Part shown: piece by piece, positions 1 to 11,373 of the stretch
Position numbering within the stretch: the first letter of the stretch is position 1
Layout of the letters: every line of letters starts with the position of its first letter
Origin: Raffaelea ambrosiae
Taxonomy: Eukaryota; Ascomycota; Sordariomycetes; Ophiostomatales; Ophiostomataceae
DNA length: 64,000 nucleotides
Assembly (NCBI GenBank): GCA_002778195.1
Contig: PCDI01000003.1
Span: 2,005,913 to 2,069,912, forward strand
Direction of reading: 5' to 3'
Position numbers and translations under genes: made by a program
The notes under the pieces: generated by a model
Told to the model about the DNA's origin: nothing
The model's database searches: none
The model's input: the letters and a program-made list of their open reading frames with translations, nothing else

Positions 1-169
1 TCTGGACCCTCTAACTAGGGTCCTGCCTGGCGCACCTGCCCCCGCTACGGTCGCGCCTGCCTCCTGCGCACCCAAACACCCAAACACACGCACACTGGGC
101 TGGTCGCTCTTTCCTCGCACGCTCACACGCCCCCGCCTTCCCTCCCTTGGACGGCCAGCCAGCCAGCCA

Positions 170-208
<39 letters not shown>

Positions 209-1502
209 CGCACACGCACGCGCGCGCGCCGCCCACCCCCAGTCCCCTCCCAATCAGCCGCCCATAGTAAAAAGGCGTGGCCCTCTCCCACACACCCGCA
301 CATACTCTCTCGTCTCTCCCTCCTCTCCTCTCTCTCCTCTCTCTCATCTCTCTCTCATTCTGCACGCAAAATCTCCATACAAAGGCTTCCCCCAGCAAAA
401 TATCGAGAGCCTCTGCCATCGTCCCATACAAATCCACGCCTCTCTTTACAATCCACAAAAAATCCGTAAGTACTTCGCCCTCCACTGTCGCCTGCTGCAC
501 TTTACAAGTCACCACGCCGTCCACCACAACAACACGCACTCGTCGTTTGCGACCTCACAGCGCGCTCGTCTGCCACTTGTCTGTCCCAGTGGGCGGATTG
601 GATTTCGAGTTTGCAGTGCTGTTATCGCGCACTCTTGCGTGTCTCTTGTTTCCTCGTCTCCCCCTGCCTTGTTTGTCTCTCCTGTTCTTTTTGGGGCCCT
701 TTGGCCAATTCTCGCCTCCTGCGGTCGCGCGCGCGCGTCCCTTTCCCACTTTCCCCTGCCATTCATAGCTTCGCCCGCGTTGCCACTTGGGCGCAACAGC
801 AAAAAGACGCTCAACAACAAAAAATCGCAAAAGCCTCTTTTTGGTGTTTACAACCGCATCGCGTCGCCAGCACAGCCAAAGCGACTGCGCAGCAACCACC
901 AACACCACCATGCAGAGAGCGCATCGAGCCTAGGTCAAGCTTTCAATCGACGTTTGCGATTGACAAAAAGACGACCAAAAAGGCGAAATGGGCCAAACTC
1001 AGCCAGTTGCACCAGCGTGAAGAACTGCACAGTTGCGACCGTGCATGAGCTTCGGTTGTTTCTTTTTGCGACAATGATTCTCTTGCAGAGGATGTGAGAG
1101 GGGCTGCATCGCAGCTTGCTCGACTTTCCTAGCAGAAGTGCTGTCCGAGTACGTTCCTGCGGACTCGAGGTGTTGGGAGACTTGCGACGCAACTTCCAGT
1201 GATTTTTGCGGTCGCTCACCCGAGTGCATCTCAGTCTGAGTTGAATATCATTTCAAGTCGCATAGACTGCTGCAAGCTTCTGTGCCGTCGCTCTACACTT
1301 ATTCCCTTCAATGCCTTTCTCAACTCCCACTTGCCCCCCCCCTCCTACCCCCATGTTGAACACAACACGCTCTGCACTTATACATCAACACAACCCAAAC
1401 CAAGAGAGTTCATCGCCTATTCCCAACTCAAAGTGACTCTCAATCTATCGCAACACCATCCAACCAAACGAACTCGCATCTAACATCGCCTTCTAGATCA
1501 AC
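1..1502. other. Upstream region and probable 5' leader of NHP6; no gene seen
   Basis: No convincing coding sequence. The stretch is pyrimidine-rich, with CT-rich runs at about 300-360 and a CA dinucleotide microsatellite near 170-205. The open frames here are low-complexity and overlap in several frames, as expected for promoter or leader DNA. A GTAAGT-like donor near 466 could mark an intron in the NHP6 5' untranslated region, but I could not pair it confidently with an acceptor. Confidence 0.5.
170..205. repeat. (CA)n microsatellite
   Basis: About 17 consecutive AC dinucleotides, preceded by a short tandem CCAG run. It lies in non-coding DNA upstream of NHP6 and is probably length-polymorphic. 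Confidence 0.95.
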
Positions 1503-1915
1503 ATGCCGAAGGCCGCAGCTAAGAGCAAGACCGGCAAGGTCGAGAAGCGCCGTGGCAAGAAGGACCCCAACGCCCCCAAGCGTGGTCTGTCTGCCTACAT
1601 GTTCTTCGCCAACGAGCAGCGCGAGAACGTCCGTGACGAGAACCCCGGCATCACGTTCGGTATGTAGCATGCGCTCTTCTCTTCTCATGTAGTCCATAGT
1701 GTGATACTCGTGCTAACCCCCCATAGGCCAGGTCGGTAAGATCCTGGGTGAGCGCTGGAAGGCCCTGAACGACAAGCAGCGGACTCCGTATGAGGCCAAG
1801 GCTGCCGCCGACAAGAAGCGCTACGAAGACGAGAAGGCTGCCTACAACGTAAGTCGCCCGTGCAGTTTTTCTAGCCACATGTGAACAATCGAGTACTAAC
1901 ACTGAATAGGCTTAA
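1503..1915 (+). CDS. NHP6: Nhp6-type HMG-box non-histone chromosomal protein
   Basis: Small nuclear architectural protein that binds and bends DNA without sequence specificity and assists nucleosome remodelling (FACT) and transcription by RNA polymerases II and III. Three exons: 1503-1659, 1727-1848 and 1910-1915, giving 94 residues. Donors are GTATGT and GTAAGT; branch-like TGCTAAC and TACTAAC precede the acceptors. The last exon holds only the final Ala codon and the stop. The basic N-terminus (about residues 1-21) is followed by a single HMG box at about 22-90, with the family signature DPNAPKRGLSAYMFFANEQR and the GKILGERWKAL helix. Length and organisation match fungal Nhp6. The start is the first ATG in good context. 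The tiny last exon is the least certain part, but the reading frame supports it. Confidence 0.95.
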
Positions 1916-4900
1916 ATTTGCTGTAGCTTCACTTCGACGGAATGTATGAGATTTCTTTTTTTTTTTTTATCAAACGGTGGTCACTGGGCTGGGATGGGGC
2001 GGTGGCGCGAAAGACAAATGACATGGGAATGATTTAACGTGCGTCGTTCTCAGAATCGTTGTCACTTTGTTACTAGTTATGTTTTATTTTGCCTTCGTGT
2101 GTGTTTTTTTTACGGAATTCATGAGCTTCTGATTCGGGTTGCAATATCTGGCTGTGAGGCAGCCTTGTCCTTTGCTCTTTGTCATACTTCCTCGTCACGT
2201 CCACGAACCTGGTACTCGGGTGGACCAAGGTGCTTTTGACCGGCGAACAGGGCGAACGGGAAAATAGCAAAGGAAGAGATGTGTATAACTAGTCGGTTGG
2301 TCTTTCAAAAAGATTTGCGTGTGCGAAAAGGTGTTTTGCCATATAAGGATGTGATTCAAGTATGAAGATAAAGATAAGATGGAGGGTGTGTTCGTTGTGC
2401 AGATGCATCGGAACCAGAAGAGGACGTGATGATGTCCTGCATTGTACAACAACGCTGTCCTACAGTCAGCGACCACAGCTGAAGACGCCAATATGCAATG
2501 ATCAACAAAACGCATCTCAGCTCGCATAAGCCACAGTGCCAACGTCAATCTGCAGTCGCAAGCCTCCTGGTGTTCGAGCTTCTTTTGAATACCAACCAGC
2601 CTTCTGTACCGTGTAAGTCGTACCGGTGTTATATTTGCTTTTTCCTGGCTTCCAGCAGCTTGGGCCACTCACTGGCTTTATGCGGCTCTGCCCTTAAGTC
2701 TGCAGCGGACAGCGGTAGAAGAACTACGCAGTATGCTGAAGATTTGCGTGTAAGAATCAAGACACGTCCAAAATGTAGCCAAGAGCTCGAGTCTGGAGCT
2801 GCTAGTGAACACCAGCGATAACGAATGCTTTGTTGGTAAGGCACGGCCCAGAGAGGAAGCCACGATGCACGCATGCCCGTTCCTGCCTTTTCGGTTCATT
2901 AGCCATGCTGACAAGGATTTCGACCTTTCGTAACCTTATTTTAATATTCCCTCAACTTTTTTTTTTTGTCACGACGCTCCTCGTCCTGCATGGTCACCAC
3001 GTACAGTCGCCTCTACTCTAATTCCAATCTCTGTCCGCCTTCCCAAGCCTGCCTCCACAATTGCCCGCCAAAATCGACTGACGAATCGACGTCGGCCTTG
3101 GCTTCTGCGTTGACTTATGCAAGTGCTAGAGCCGATTCTGGCATCATGAGAGACCTTCTCGCGTGGTTTGGCCCCCGTTTCGCTGGTCTTGCCCCGATTT
3201 CACACTCATTCTCGTATCCCCTTCCACCTCTCCTATGCTTGCCGGCGGACCACCGCCTCTTGCCTCGTGGCATCACCGCCCCATCCTTGCAAGCTAGGAG
3301 CGGCCACCAGTGTTTCGCTATGCCATCGTCCATAGCTCTATCGGCTGGTCCAGGTCTTTTTGCCCTTTTATTCTCTTCCCAAAATAAGCGCCAATTCATG
3401 CAGCCAACCTCCATTCCGCCAGCTTTCCCCCCCTCTTCCATATTTCTAATTCTATATTTCCACCTGCGATTTGGCCTACACTTTTCCCCTCTGCAACCAC
3501 CGCCGCCCAAAAAAAAAACCCATGCTAATGCAGAAGACGCACGGAAATGACTGGTTGGGTCCCTCGTTGGTCTGACTTGCGGTGACTTCGTGGCAGCAGT
3601 CTATTAGACCAGTTCGCCGTACTGCGGGCCAATTTTACGCTCTCGTGCCCCCTCGTGCCCTCGTGCCCTCGCTCATGCCATTCTGCTTCCAAGCTCCCCA
3701 GCTCCCTGGTGCCTCCCCCATGCTAGTCCATTTTTTTCGTCTTCGCCTCTCACCACTTTTCTTTTAAATGATACACTTTGGCTTTGTTCTGCACCCAGCC
3801 ACACCGTCTTCCCATTCTGGAGTGTCCGGGTGTCCGGATAACGGGATTGCCGCCGGACTCGTCGGGGCTTCTTCTAAATATACCCGCAAGGTGCTGAGAA
3901 GCATTGTTGGAATAAGGCAATCGAAGGCAAAGCAAGGGAGCACAAAGACAAAAGGAAACAAAAAGCCTCTCAAGTTGAAACGCACCAACGGCGCAAAGAG
4001 GGAGGGGGAAACGACCAAACCCAGCACGGCATCTTGCATTGACGAGGGCCATATGCAAGACGAGCTAAGCTGCTCCTCTCACAAAAAAAAGAAAAAGAAA
4101 AAATAACCCAAGAAAAATAACCTGAACTTTCTCAAATATCCACAGGCTCGCATATTCTCCGCTGTCTGGACCTATCGCAACCCGGACACGTCAGTTCCGT
4201 GCATTGTGTTCCGTTCCTGTTGGAGAGACACGTACAGAGAGAGGGTAAAGACAGGATTAGCATGCGAAACAATGAGAAGACCACCTGAAAGGCCACCGAA
4301 ACTGCCACCGAAACTGCCACCGAAAACACCATTTGGAAGACCACTTTTCCAAACAACCGCGAATCGCCCGAACGAAAAGGGACACCAGCATAGACTGGGT
4401 CGTTGGGCACCGTTTCTTTTGAGGCCGTCTGCGGCCAGCTTTACTTTTGCAGCCCAAAATCAAAAGAGAGGGCAGCCCGTCCTCTTCTGTTCCAAATCTT
4501 CTCCTGCGCCTTCTTTCTCGGCTCGATTCTTTCTCTGTAACTCTCTGTATCTCCCTGCCCTTTCTCTCGTCTCACCAACGGCTGTGCACTACGCCCAGTT
4601 CACGAACCATTCACTATAGTCCACGCTTTCCTGTAGCCATCCGGCCGTGCTTGTTCGCCCTTTAGCCTCGTCTGTTTGGCTCTTTGGTGGACCTGCCAGA
4701 CGTTTCACCCGTCATCCAGACGACCGTCCTCCGCACAGAGGGAAAAACAAAGGGGAAACAAGAGGTCTGGTTTGTGGGGGGTGGCTCGGAGTCCTTCCTC
4801 CATTCCCTTGCATCCCACATCGACGGATTCCGGTTCTTCTTCTGTTTCGTCCTCTTCAGCCGTACTTGGCCTTCTTGTCTATTTCTCCGCCAGTCTTTTG

Positions 4901-5362
4901 AACTTGCAGCGTCAGCACATCCACCCCACCTCGACTGCAGGTCTGCTAGCGACCCAACTAGGGATACGACATCGCAGCTTATCCAGTCCGCGCTTCACCG
5001 TACTTGCTGCTCCCTCCGGGACACTCCCTGAGACACAGAAATCGATCCTCGCCTCCGCCAACACCTCGATTGGCGGCTCGGGCATTGTGGTTTCAACTCG
5101 GGGAGGGGGCGTGCAGGCCCGTTGCTGAGCTGAGCAAGCGACTCATATGATGCCTAACGGAACGACCTCCTTCTTGATATCACGCTCCGCAGCCGCCGCC
5201 ATGACATCTTAAACGGCTCACCCACCGGCCTGCTCCAATTTTCTACTTTGCCTTTTACGTTTATCTGCTCTTCTCGACTCGACAATACCGAGCTTGGGCC
5301 AGAACGGTCTCGCCTGTTACTTCCACGCACCTGCCGACCAGCAACTCGGTTTCTGACCAACG
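1916..5362. other. Long gene-free interval between NHP6 and the next gene
   Basis: About 3.4 kb without a believable coding sequence. Open frames are short, overlap on both strands and resemble no family I recognise. It contains simple repeats: a CTCGTGCCC-type tandem near 3643-3672, a 12-nt tandem near 4291-4330, poly-purine runs near 4080-4105, and pyrimidine-rich patches. It probably combines the NHP6 3' UTR with a long promoter or leader for the gene starting at 5363. Confidence 0.5.
4291..4330. repeat. Short 12-nt tandem repeat
   Basis: Roughly three imperfect copies of GCCACCGAAACT in non-coding DNA. Read on the minus strand it mimics a periodic peptide, which explains the shadow open frames here. 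Confidence 0.7.
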
Positions 5363-8300
5363 ATGATGATGATGAGGGCGTTTCCGGGGGGCGTCCGCCC
5401 ACCGCCCCCCGAGGACCATGTGGCTCAGCTTCTGGACCGATGCTGTCAAGAGGCTGTGGGTACCGACGTTGTGGCCGGATGTGTTGATAACCTCCGCCGC
5501 TACCTGCCCGAACACTTCCACGCGCACATGATTGCCCTCTGCGGTGAGATGCGCCGGTGTGGCCAGCTACTCCGGGAGTTGACCAACCAGTGCAGCTTCC
5601 ACTACGACCGCATCCCCGTCGTTGCGGACTATGTGCTGGTGCTGCTACCCTGCCTCGGCCGGACCCTACGCGACCTCAAGTCCTACTACGAAGACAAGAC
5701 CCTGTCCAAAGACATGCGCTGGCGGACCATGTACCACAAGATGGCCGAAGAGGCCAACGGCATGCCTCCAGCTGCGCGGTTTGCGCTCTACAACGATTTT
5801 ATTGTTCTCATGCGGCAGATGGTGACCAGGTTTGTCTTGTCCGCAGGTCTCCGTCGGCTTGCTTTCAATACCAATATCAGTGAACTGACCCATTCCAGAT
5901 CGCCCAATTTCGACATGAACGCCCTCGAGACCCTGAAGAAACAAATTCTTCAGCTGCGTGAGAAGATTGGGATCGGTAAGCAAAGCAGTACAATGCATGC
6001 CTGGTGGCTGCGACATGGTTTCTCATACTAATAATGTGAATTGTCTAGAAGCTCCACCAGCCAGTCCGGTTGGCTCATTAAGCCAAATAGTGCCAGCTCC
6101 TGCTCATACGAACCGGGTACGCAGCACTTCAGTAGGCTTCCACTATATGAAAAAAAGCGAAGTGATTCGTCGCTGACCATTGTCAACTAGAACATGCATT
6201 GGGCAGAGGATATCTTCTCACGCCCCTTGACCAACCGCACACCATTAAAGCACATCCGACTGTCAGTACACTACTTTGCCTGCATATGGCGCTTCTCATT
6301 GCTCACTCTTGTCTGCAGATCCAAGTCGTACGGACCCTGGAGCAATTTCCGCGTACCACAGAGTGCCAAGATTCTATTTAAAAGGTAGCCTCGTCTCTTC
6401 GACATGCCCACCTGCCTCCTGCCATTGGTCTAACAACATACATGCAGACGCTTTGATCAAGACCGGATGTCCGTACTCGTTTACTTGGACCCCAAGGCCG
6501 ATGCCTCTTACATGGTTACTCGCACGCAGACAGTCACAGGCATGCCCCTTTTCTCCAAGTACGGGATCCATGAGCTGTGCATCGAACGCGATGGTAGCTG
6601 CCTCCTGCTCAAGCGCTGGAGCAGGTCAGAACACTGCAGCAAGTTGTGGGCTGTTCTCTATTTCCAAACCTGGGAAGGTACGGACACAGTTGTTACCTCT
6701 ACACAGCCCCAACTTGTGAACACGTCAAACTGACCAACTTGTTCTGCCTCTTAGAGTTGATTTTGTTTCACTGCACGTTTGTGTCGCTGAAATTCGAAGA
6801 TGCGATGACCCAGAATGTGTCACCCTCCGAGTTCAAAATCAGTGAAGAAAACCGCCTCTTCCAAGCGTATGTTACCTGATGTTGCCTGCTATGAATTGCA
6901 AGAAAGAAAAAAGGCAAGCCGCGTTCTGACCACACTGTAGACGCATCGTCGACGATGGATATACACACTCTCTAATTGTGTATGGTGACGCCGAGACCAA
7001 TGGCTGCCGTCTGCATGCCTCTGTTTGGGAAGGCGAACTTCGCCATTGTCCCGTCTGGACCATTTTCCGTACGTGCCCTCTCGTGCTTCTGCAAAGATTG
7101 ACTCGGGCCATACATTAACAAATTTCAGTCACTGAGGAGCAGACCATGTCCCAAGATTGGATCATACGCAAGGGCAAGAACCGCGTGTTGCTCAAGGATG
7201 TCCAGCTCTACGTCTTCTGCAACGTGTACCGGGAGGACCACATGAGACAGAACAAGTTCGGCGCGTTTGAGCTCAACTTTTTCGCCGTCGAGGCTGTCAA
7301 CAGCTTCCGAGCTATCTTTGAGCCGCCGCCGGAGATGACTCCTCCGGCCGTAGAAGACAAGGGGAAGAATCCCGCACTGCCTGTGCCTCCCGGTCATTCC
7401 GAGGAACCGCCATCTTCGCCGTCTTCAGCCTCCTCCGCATCGTCAGCTTCCTCTGCCCATGAGCACGACGACCACCATGATTCGGCCCCCGAGGATCACG
7501 GGGAACCACTAGAGCGTGCCGTGTCGAACTCAGCTTCTGAGTCGGCTTCCGACTCGCACACGGCAGAATCCAGCCATGCTGACTCTGACCACGCCGAGCA
7601 CCATTCAGAAGGCGACGTCTCAGATGAGCATGACGCACATGATGAACACGAAGCTCATGAGACTCCTGAGGAGCATCGAGAACCCGAAGCCCCAAAAGAT
7701 CAAGAAGCTCCTGAAGAGCATCGAGAACCCGAAGCCCCAAAAGATCAAGAGGCACCCGCACCACATGAGGAAGACCATGAAGACCATGAAGAGCACGTGG
7801 AACATGAGGAACATGAGGAACACGAGAAACATGAGGAACATGAGGGAGACGAGGAACATGAGGAGCACGAGGACCATGAGGTCCACGAGACTGAGGAATC
7901 AAAATCTATGGATGCTGCTGTGGTAGAAGAAGATCACCACGATGATGCTGCATCTGCTGCATCTGCTGCATCTGTCGCAGAATCGGTGGCTGAGCCTGCA
8001 GCAGAGCCAGAGCCTGCAGCGGAGGAATCGGCCAATGAGGCTGCCACGGAACCTGCCGAGGAGCCTGCCGCGGAACCTGCTGAAGAGCCTGCTGAAGAGC
8101 CTGCTGAAGAGCCTGCTGAAGAGCCTGCTGAAGAGCCTGCTGAAGAGCCTGCTGAAGAGCCTGCGGAGGAGCCTGCGGAGGAGCCTGCAGAGGAGCCTGC
8201 AGAGGAGCCTGCAGAGGAGCCTGCAGAGGAGCCTGCAGAGGAGCCTGCAGAGGAGCCTGCAGAGGAACCTGCTGCGGAGCCTGCTGCGGAACCTACTGAC

Positions 8301-9554
8301 GAACCTAACGCTGAACCTGCCGTTAAATCTGCTGGCGAACCTGCCAGTGAACCTGCCAGTGAACCTGCCAGTGAAGCGGCCACTGAGCCGACTACCGAAC
8401 CGGAGGCTTCTGAACCCACTGCTGGGCCCGTTGATGAACCTGCTGCCGAATCGTCTTCTGAACCTGCGGCGGAGTCCCCTACTGAGTCTACTGATAAGCC
8501 AGCTGATGAGTCGACTACCGAGCCTTCTGTGGAAACGGATACGCCTGCCGTAGAATCAGCCACCACGGAGCCGGATACGGAGCCGGATACGGAACATGCC
8601 GAGGAACCATCAACCGAACCTGCTGAGAAACCTGCTGAGAAACCTTCTGAGAAACCTGCTGCTGAAGCAGCTCCCGCAGAGGCTACCGAACCGGCCCCTG
8701 CACCCGCTGCTGAGCCTACCCCGGAGCCCGATGCTGAACCGGCTACTGAACTGGCTACCGAACCTGCTGCTGAGCCCGCTGCCGAGCCTGTTGCCGAGCC
8801 CGCTTCAGAGCCCGCTGGTGAGCCTGTTGATGTGTCCCATGCCGAAGCAGCTACAGTTGAACATGCTGAGAAGGAAGCCAGCCCTGCCGTGTCGCCCCCC
8901 ATGGAGCCTCTGGAACCTGGTGGACCCGCGGAGTCTGCTTCAACGGATGCCAAGCCTGCCAAAAAGAAAGTAAAAATTATCACCGAAACCATTGTCACGG
9001 AAACAATCGTCACGGTGGGCACTCCCGAAGAGGGCCACTCGCCCGGGGAGTCTCTCTCCAAAAAAGGCGTGGAAACTATCGTTGAGGAGAGTGCTCCGAA
9101 TGATGCTGCTGCTGGATCCGCCGCCACGTCCGACCCGAAAACCGAAACGGAGACGGCAGCAAGGCATACACCAGACCACACCCCTGAGGACACGCCAGAT
9201 CACTCGCCAACGGGGTCAGTTGTGTCCACTGCTGCTGAGGTGGGATCAGCTGGTCCATCCGACCACGAGGCAGACCCCAGCCACCAGGGCTCAGTCGTCT
9301 CTGATCTGGCCATGACCGATACTGTTTCGGTGGTGTCTGGCCACGCAGAACCACCCTCCGGGTCCACAGAAGAACACTCCCACGCAGAAAGCACTACAGA
9401 AGACTCGGTGTTTACGGAAACAACAAATGCGGAAACCGCCACAACTGTGACAACTGAAGCTAATCACAACCGGTCAACGGCGACGCTTGTTCCGGAAAAG
9501 CGACGACCTCGACCGGTTGAGATTGCCGACGCTTCAGACGATGAAAACTACTAG
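5363..9554 (+). CDS. Conserved fungal protein of unknown function with a long acidic repeat tail
   Basis: Nine exons: 5363-5829, 5899-5975, 6049-6116, 6191-6261, 6319-6384, 6448-6677, 6755-6866, 6941-7068 and 7129-9554, encoding 1214 residues. Every junction keeps frame; all donors are GT and several introns have CTAAC/CTGAC branch motifs. Residues 1 to about 470 are a complex globular sequence rich in Trp, Tyr and Cys. I recognise it as a fungal orphan family with no assigned role (landmarks HWAEDIF, LWAVLYFQTWEEL, RIVDDGYTHSLIVY, VQLYVFCNVY). From about 471 the protein becomes acidic and low-complexity: a 15-residue duplication (nt 7669-7758), a His/Glu-rich stretch (about residues 615-665), then a 64-residue AEEP array (724-787) and degenerate relatives. 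A short basic patch (PAKKKVKI) follows. Several ATGs lie in tandem at 5363; I took the first. The tail is variable-looking, so function probably resides in the N-terminal part. Confidence 0.85.
7669..7900 (+). repeat. 45-nt duplication and His/Glu-rich repeat tract within the coding region
   Basis: Two near-identical 45-nt units at 7669-7713 and 7714-7758 (peptide unit EEHREPEAPKDQEAP) are followed by about 130 nt of GA(G/A)-CA(T/C) rich triplets encoding alternating His and Glu/Asp. It lies in the last exon of the gene starting at 5363. Confidence 0.9.
8079..8270 (+). repeat. 12-nt coding minisatellite (Ala-Glu-Glu-Pro), 16 units
   Basis: Sixteen consecutive 12-nt units in the last exon of the 5363 gene. 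They fall into homogeneous blocks: seven GCTGAAGAGCCT, two GCGGAGGAGCCT, six GCAGAGGAGCCT and one variant ending GGAACCT. All encode AEEP. The block structure implies recent local duplication by slippage or unequal exchange, with frame always kept. Confidence 0.97.
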
Positions 9555-10449
9555 CCGTGAGAAGAGGGAGCTCCCACTTGAACTGCTGAGCCAACTCTTC
9601 CATGCTGCAACTATCCTTTACCTGTTTCATTTGTCGCTTTGATTGTTGATTGTCTTTGCTGTCTTTTGACTGTCTTTTTGCGTGGCATTGCCATTTCATT
9701 TTGCCTTTTCCTTGTTTTGCTTTTATTTGTTTTAATCTGCAATTTGTTTTTCTCCAGAACGTTATTTTCTCTACGACTCACGTCTTCTTTCTTCACTTGA
9801 GCGATTGCTTGTCTTGCTTTTTTTCTTTTATTCTTTTATTTCTTACTTCTTTTCATTCGGCCTGCATAGCACATATAGTCTTTTCTGCTCAATAGGCGCC
9901 GTGTGAGGTGGCCTCTAGACTGATACCCTTTTCCTTATGTTTTGTTGACGATCGGCTTGGAACTTTGGGGTCACAAAATTTGGGCATTGAAATACTGTGA
10001 AGGGATTAGTTATTGCGAGGACATCATCAAGACTGGAAAGGACAACCTACGACAACTTTAATAACGACGCAACGGCCTCTACTCTATCTGATTCGGCAAC
10101 GACGATTATGCTGACAACGACTTATGATATAACAAACTTAAGAGAAAAATACAACAAGAATGAGCTCTAACAAATATAACAATTCCACTTTTATGCCATT
10201 TCTACCACTCTCTTTCTGTCCAACTTCTTCTTTTGGAACAAGACCTTGGAGTTGAAACGTTAACTTGATCGGTTCATGCTGTCTTTATGTAAATCGTTCT
10301 TTAGTTTTTTTCTAATGCAGTATTATACATTGTCGGTGGGGAGGGTTTCCCATAATGTACACTTTCCAGCCTCTTGTCTCCAAGCTTTGGGGGATTCGAA
10401 TCATCCCGTTTTTTTTGTTGTTTTTTTTGCATTGACTTCTTCCCCCCCT
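9555..10449. other. Convergent 3' intergenic region
   Basis: Lies between the stop of the acidic-tail gene and the stop of the minus-strand bL9m gene. It is T-rich on the plus strand near 9600-9890 and AT-richer near 10000-10300. Probably 3' untranslated and terminator sequence of both genes. No coding sequence recognised. Confidence 0.6.
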
Positions 10450-11373
10450 CTAATCTTTTTGTGCCACCACTTCTACAATCTTCCGCACCGGCGGCACGCC
10501 CTCTTCGCTGCGACCGGTGTGGCCGCGCACGGTAATCTCGACCTCCCACTTGCCAAACCTCTTGAGCCGGTCAGGCGTCGATGCGCTGTCGCTGTCGGCG
10601 CTGCCCGGTGTCCGCTTGTCGGCCTCCGTCATGACGAACCGCACGTCGCGGCTCTCCACGCGGATCAGCGACGCCTCCCGGTCCATCCGCAGCGCTTCCC
10701 GCAGACTGGTCGCCACGTCCCCGGCCGAGACGGAGCCGAAGATGGCCAGAGAATCGGCAGCGGCGGCGGCAGCGGCGGTGCTGGCGCTGGGGCTGCTGCT
10801 GATGGGTTTCCGGAAGAAGACCAGCTTGGTCGGGAGCATGGTCTCGAGGAGGGCGGCGGCGCGGGCCGGGTCGATGGTCTGGATCTGGATCGAGGGCTGC
10901 TGCTGCCGCTGGGACGGCGAGGAGGATGCCGTGGTGCTGCTATCGCTGCTGCCGTCGTTCTTCTCGAGGACAAAAGCGTGGTCCCGGGGGACGATGACGT
11001 CCTCTGGGTTCGTGACGCCCATGGCGGCGAGGCGGGCGGTGGTCATGTACTCGGCCATCTTGCGGGGGAACCACAGGTTGCGCATGCGGCCGCGCTCGGT
11101 GCGCAGGATGGTGTCGCGGGGGCCGAACTGGGGCACGTCTTGGAGGAGGCGGACGACGACGCCATTGTCGTGGCGGATGCCGACCTTTTTGCCGCGGGTC
11201 TGCTGGAGCGGGAGGAAGGGCGCGGACAAGGGGGAGGAGGAGGAGGAGGAGGACGGAGCAAGAGTGGTCGCTGCCGCAAACAGGGAGGGTCGGGACGAGC
11301 GTCGTGCCAGGCAGCCGAGGCAGGAGGAGGCCGCCGACGCGGCTGGTTGCCGGGAGGCTGACAAAGACGCCAT
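10450..11373 (-). CDS. MRPL50: Mitochondrial large-subunit ribosomal protein bL9m
   Basis: Structural protein of the mitochondrial large ribosomal subunit. Single exon, 307 residues, chosen start at 11373 (MASLSASRQP); an open upstream extension looks non-coding. Residues 1-60 form an Arg/Ser/Ala-rich presequence without acidic residues, fitting mitochondrial import. The L9 N-terminal domain follows at about 61-110: KKVGIRHDNGVVVRLLQDV, then GPRDTILRTERGRMRNLWFP, with the glycine and basic residues typical of the rRNA-binding domain. The C-terminal half is Ser/Gln/Ala-rich and longer than bacterial L9, as usual in fungi, ending in a folded part (KWEVEITVRGHTG). It is transcribed divergently from the acetyltransferase gene across about 600 bp. 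Confidence 0.9.
   Translation of the reverse strand: MASLSASRQPAASAASSCLGCLARRSSRPSLFAAATTLAPSSSSSSSPLSAPFLPLQQTRGKKVGIRHDNGVVVRLLQDVPQFGPRDTILRTERGRMRNLWFPRKMAEYMTTARLAAMGVTNPEDVIVPRDHAFVLEKNDGSSDSSTTASSSPSQRQQQPSIQIQTIDPARAAALLETMLPTKLVFFRKPISSSPSASTAAAAAAADSLAIFGSVSAGDVATSLREALRMDREASLIRVESRDVRFVMTEADKRTPGSADSDSASTPDRLKRFGKWEVEITVRGHTGRSEEGVPPVRKIVEVVAQKD

Noticed and set aside
1..1502. 316-residue open frame from 147 upstream of NHP6
   Set aside because: Driven by the CA microsatellite and pyrimidine-rich leader. It overlaps frames on both strands and encodes no domain.
7934..9193. 419-residue Ser/Gly/Ala-rich minus-strand open frame
   Set aside because: Complement of the Glu/Pro/Ala repeats. 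The periodicity is imposed by the minisatellite.
10276..11361. 361-residue plus-strand open frame opposite bL9m
   Set aside because: Shadow. The bL9m frame has a recognisable L9 domain and presequence.
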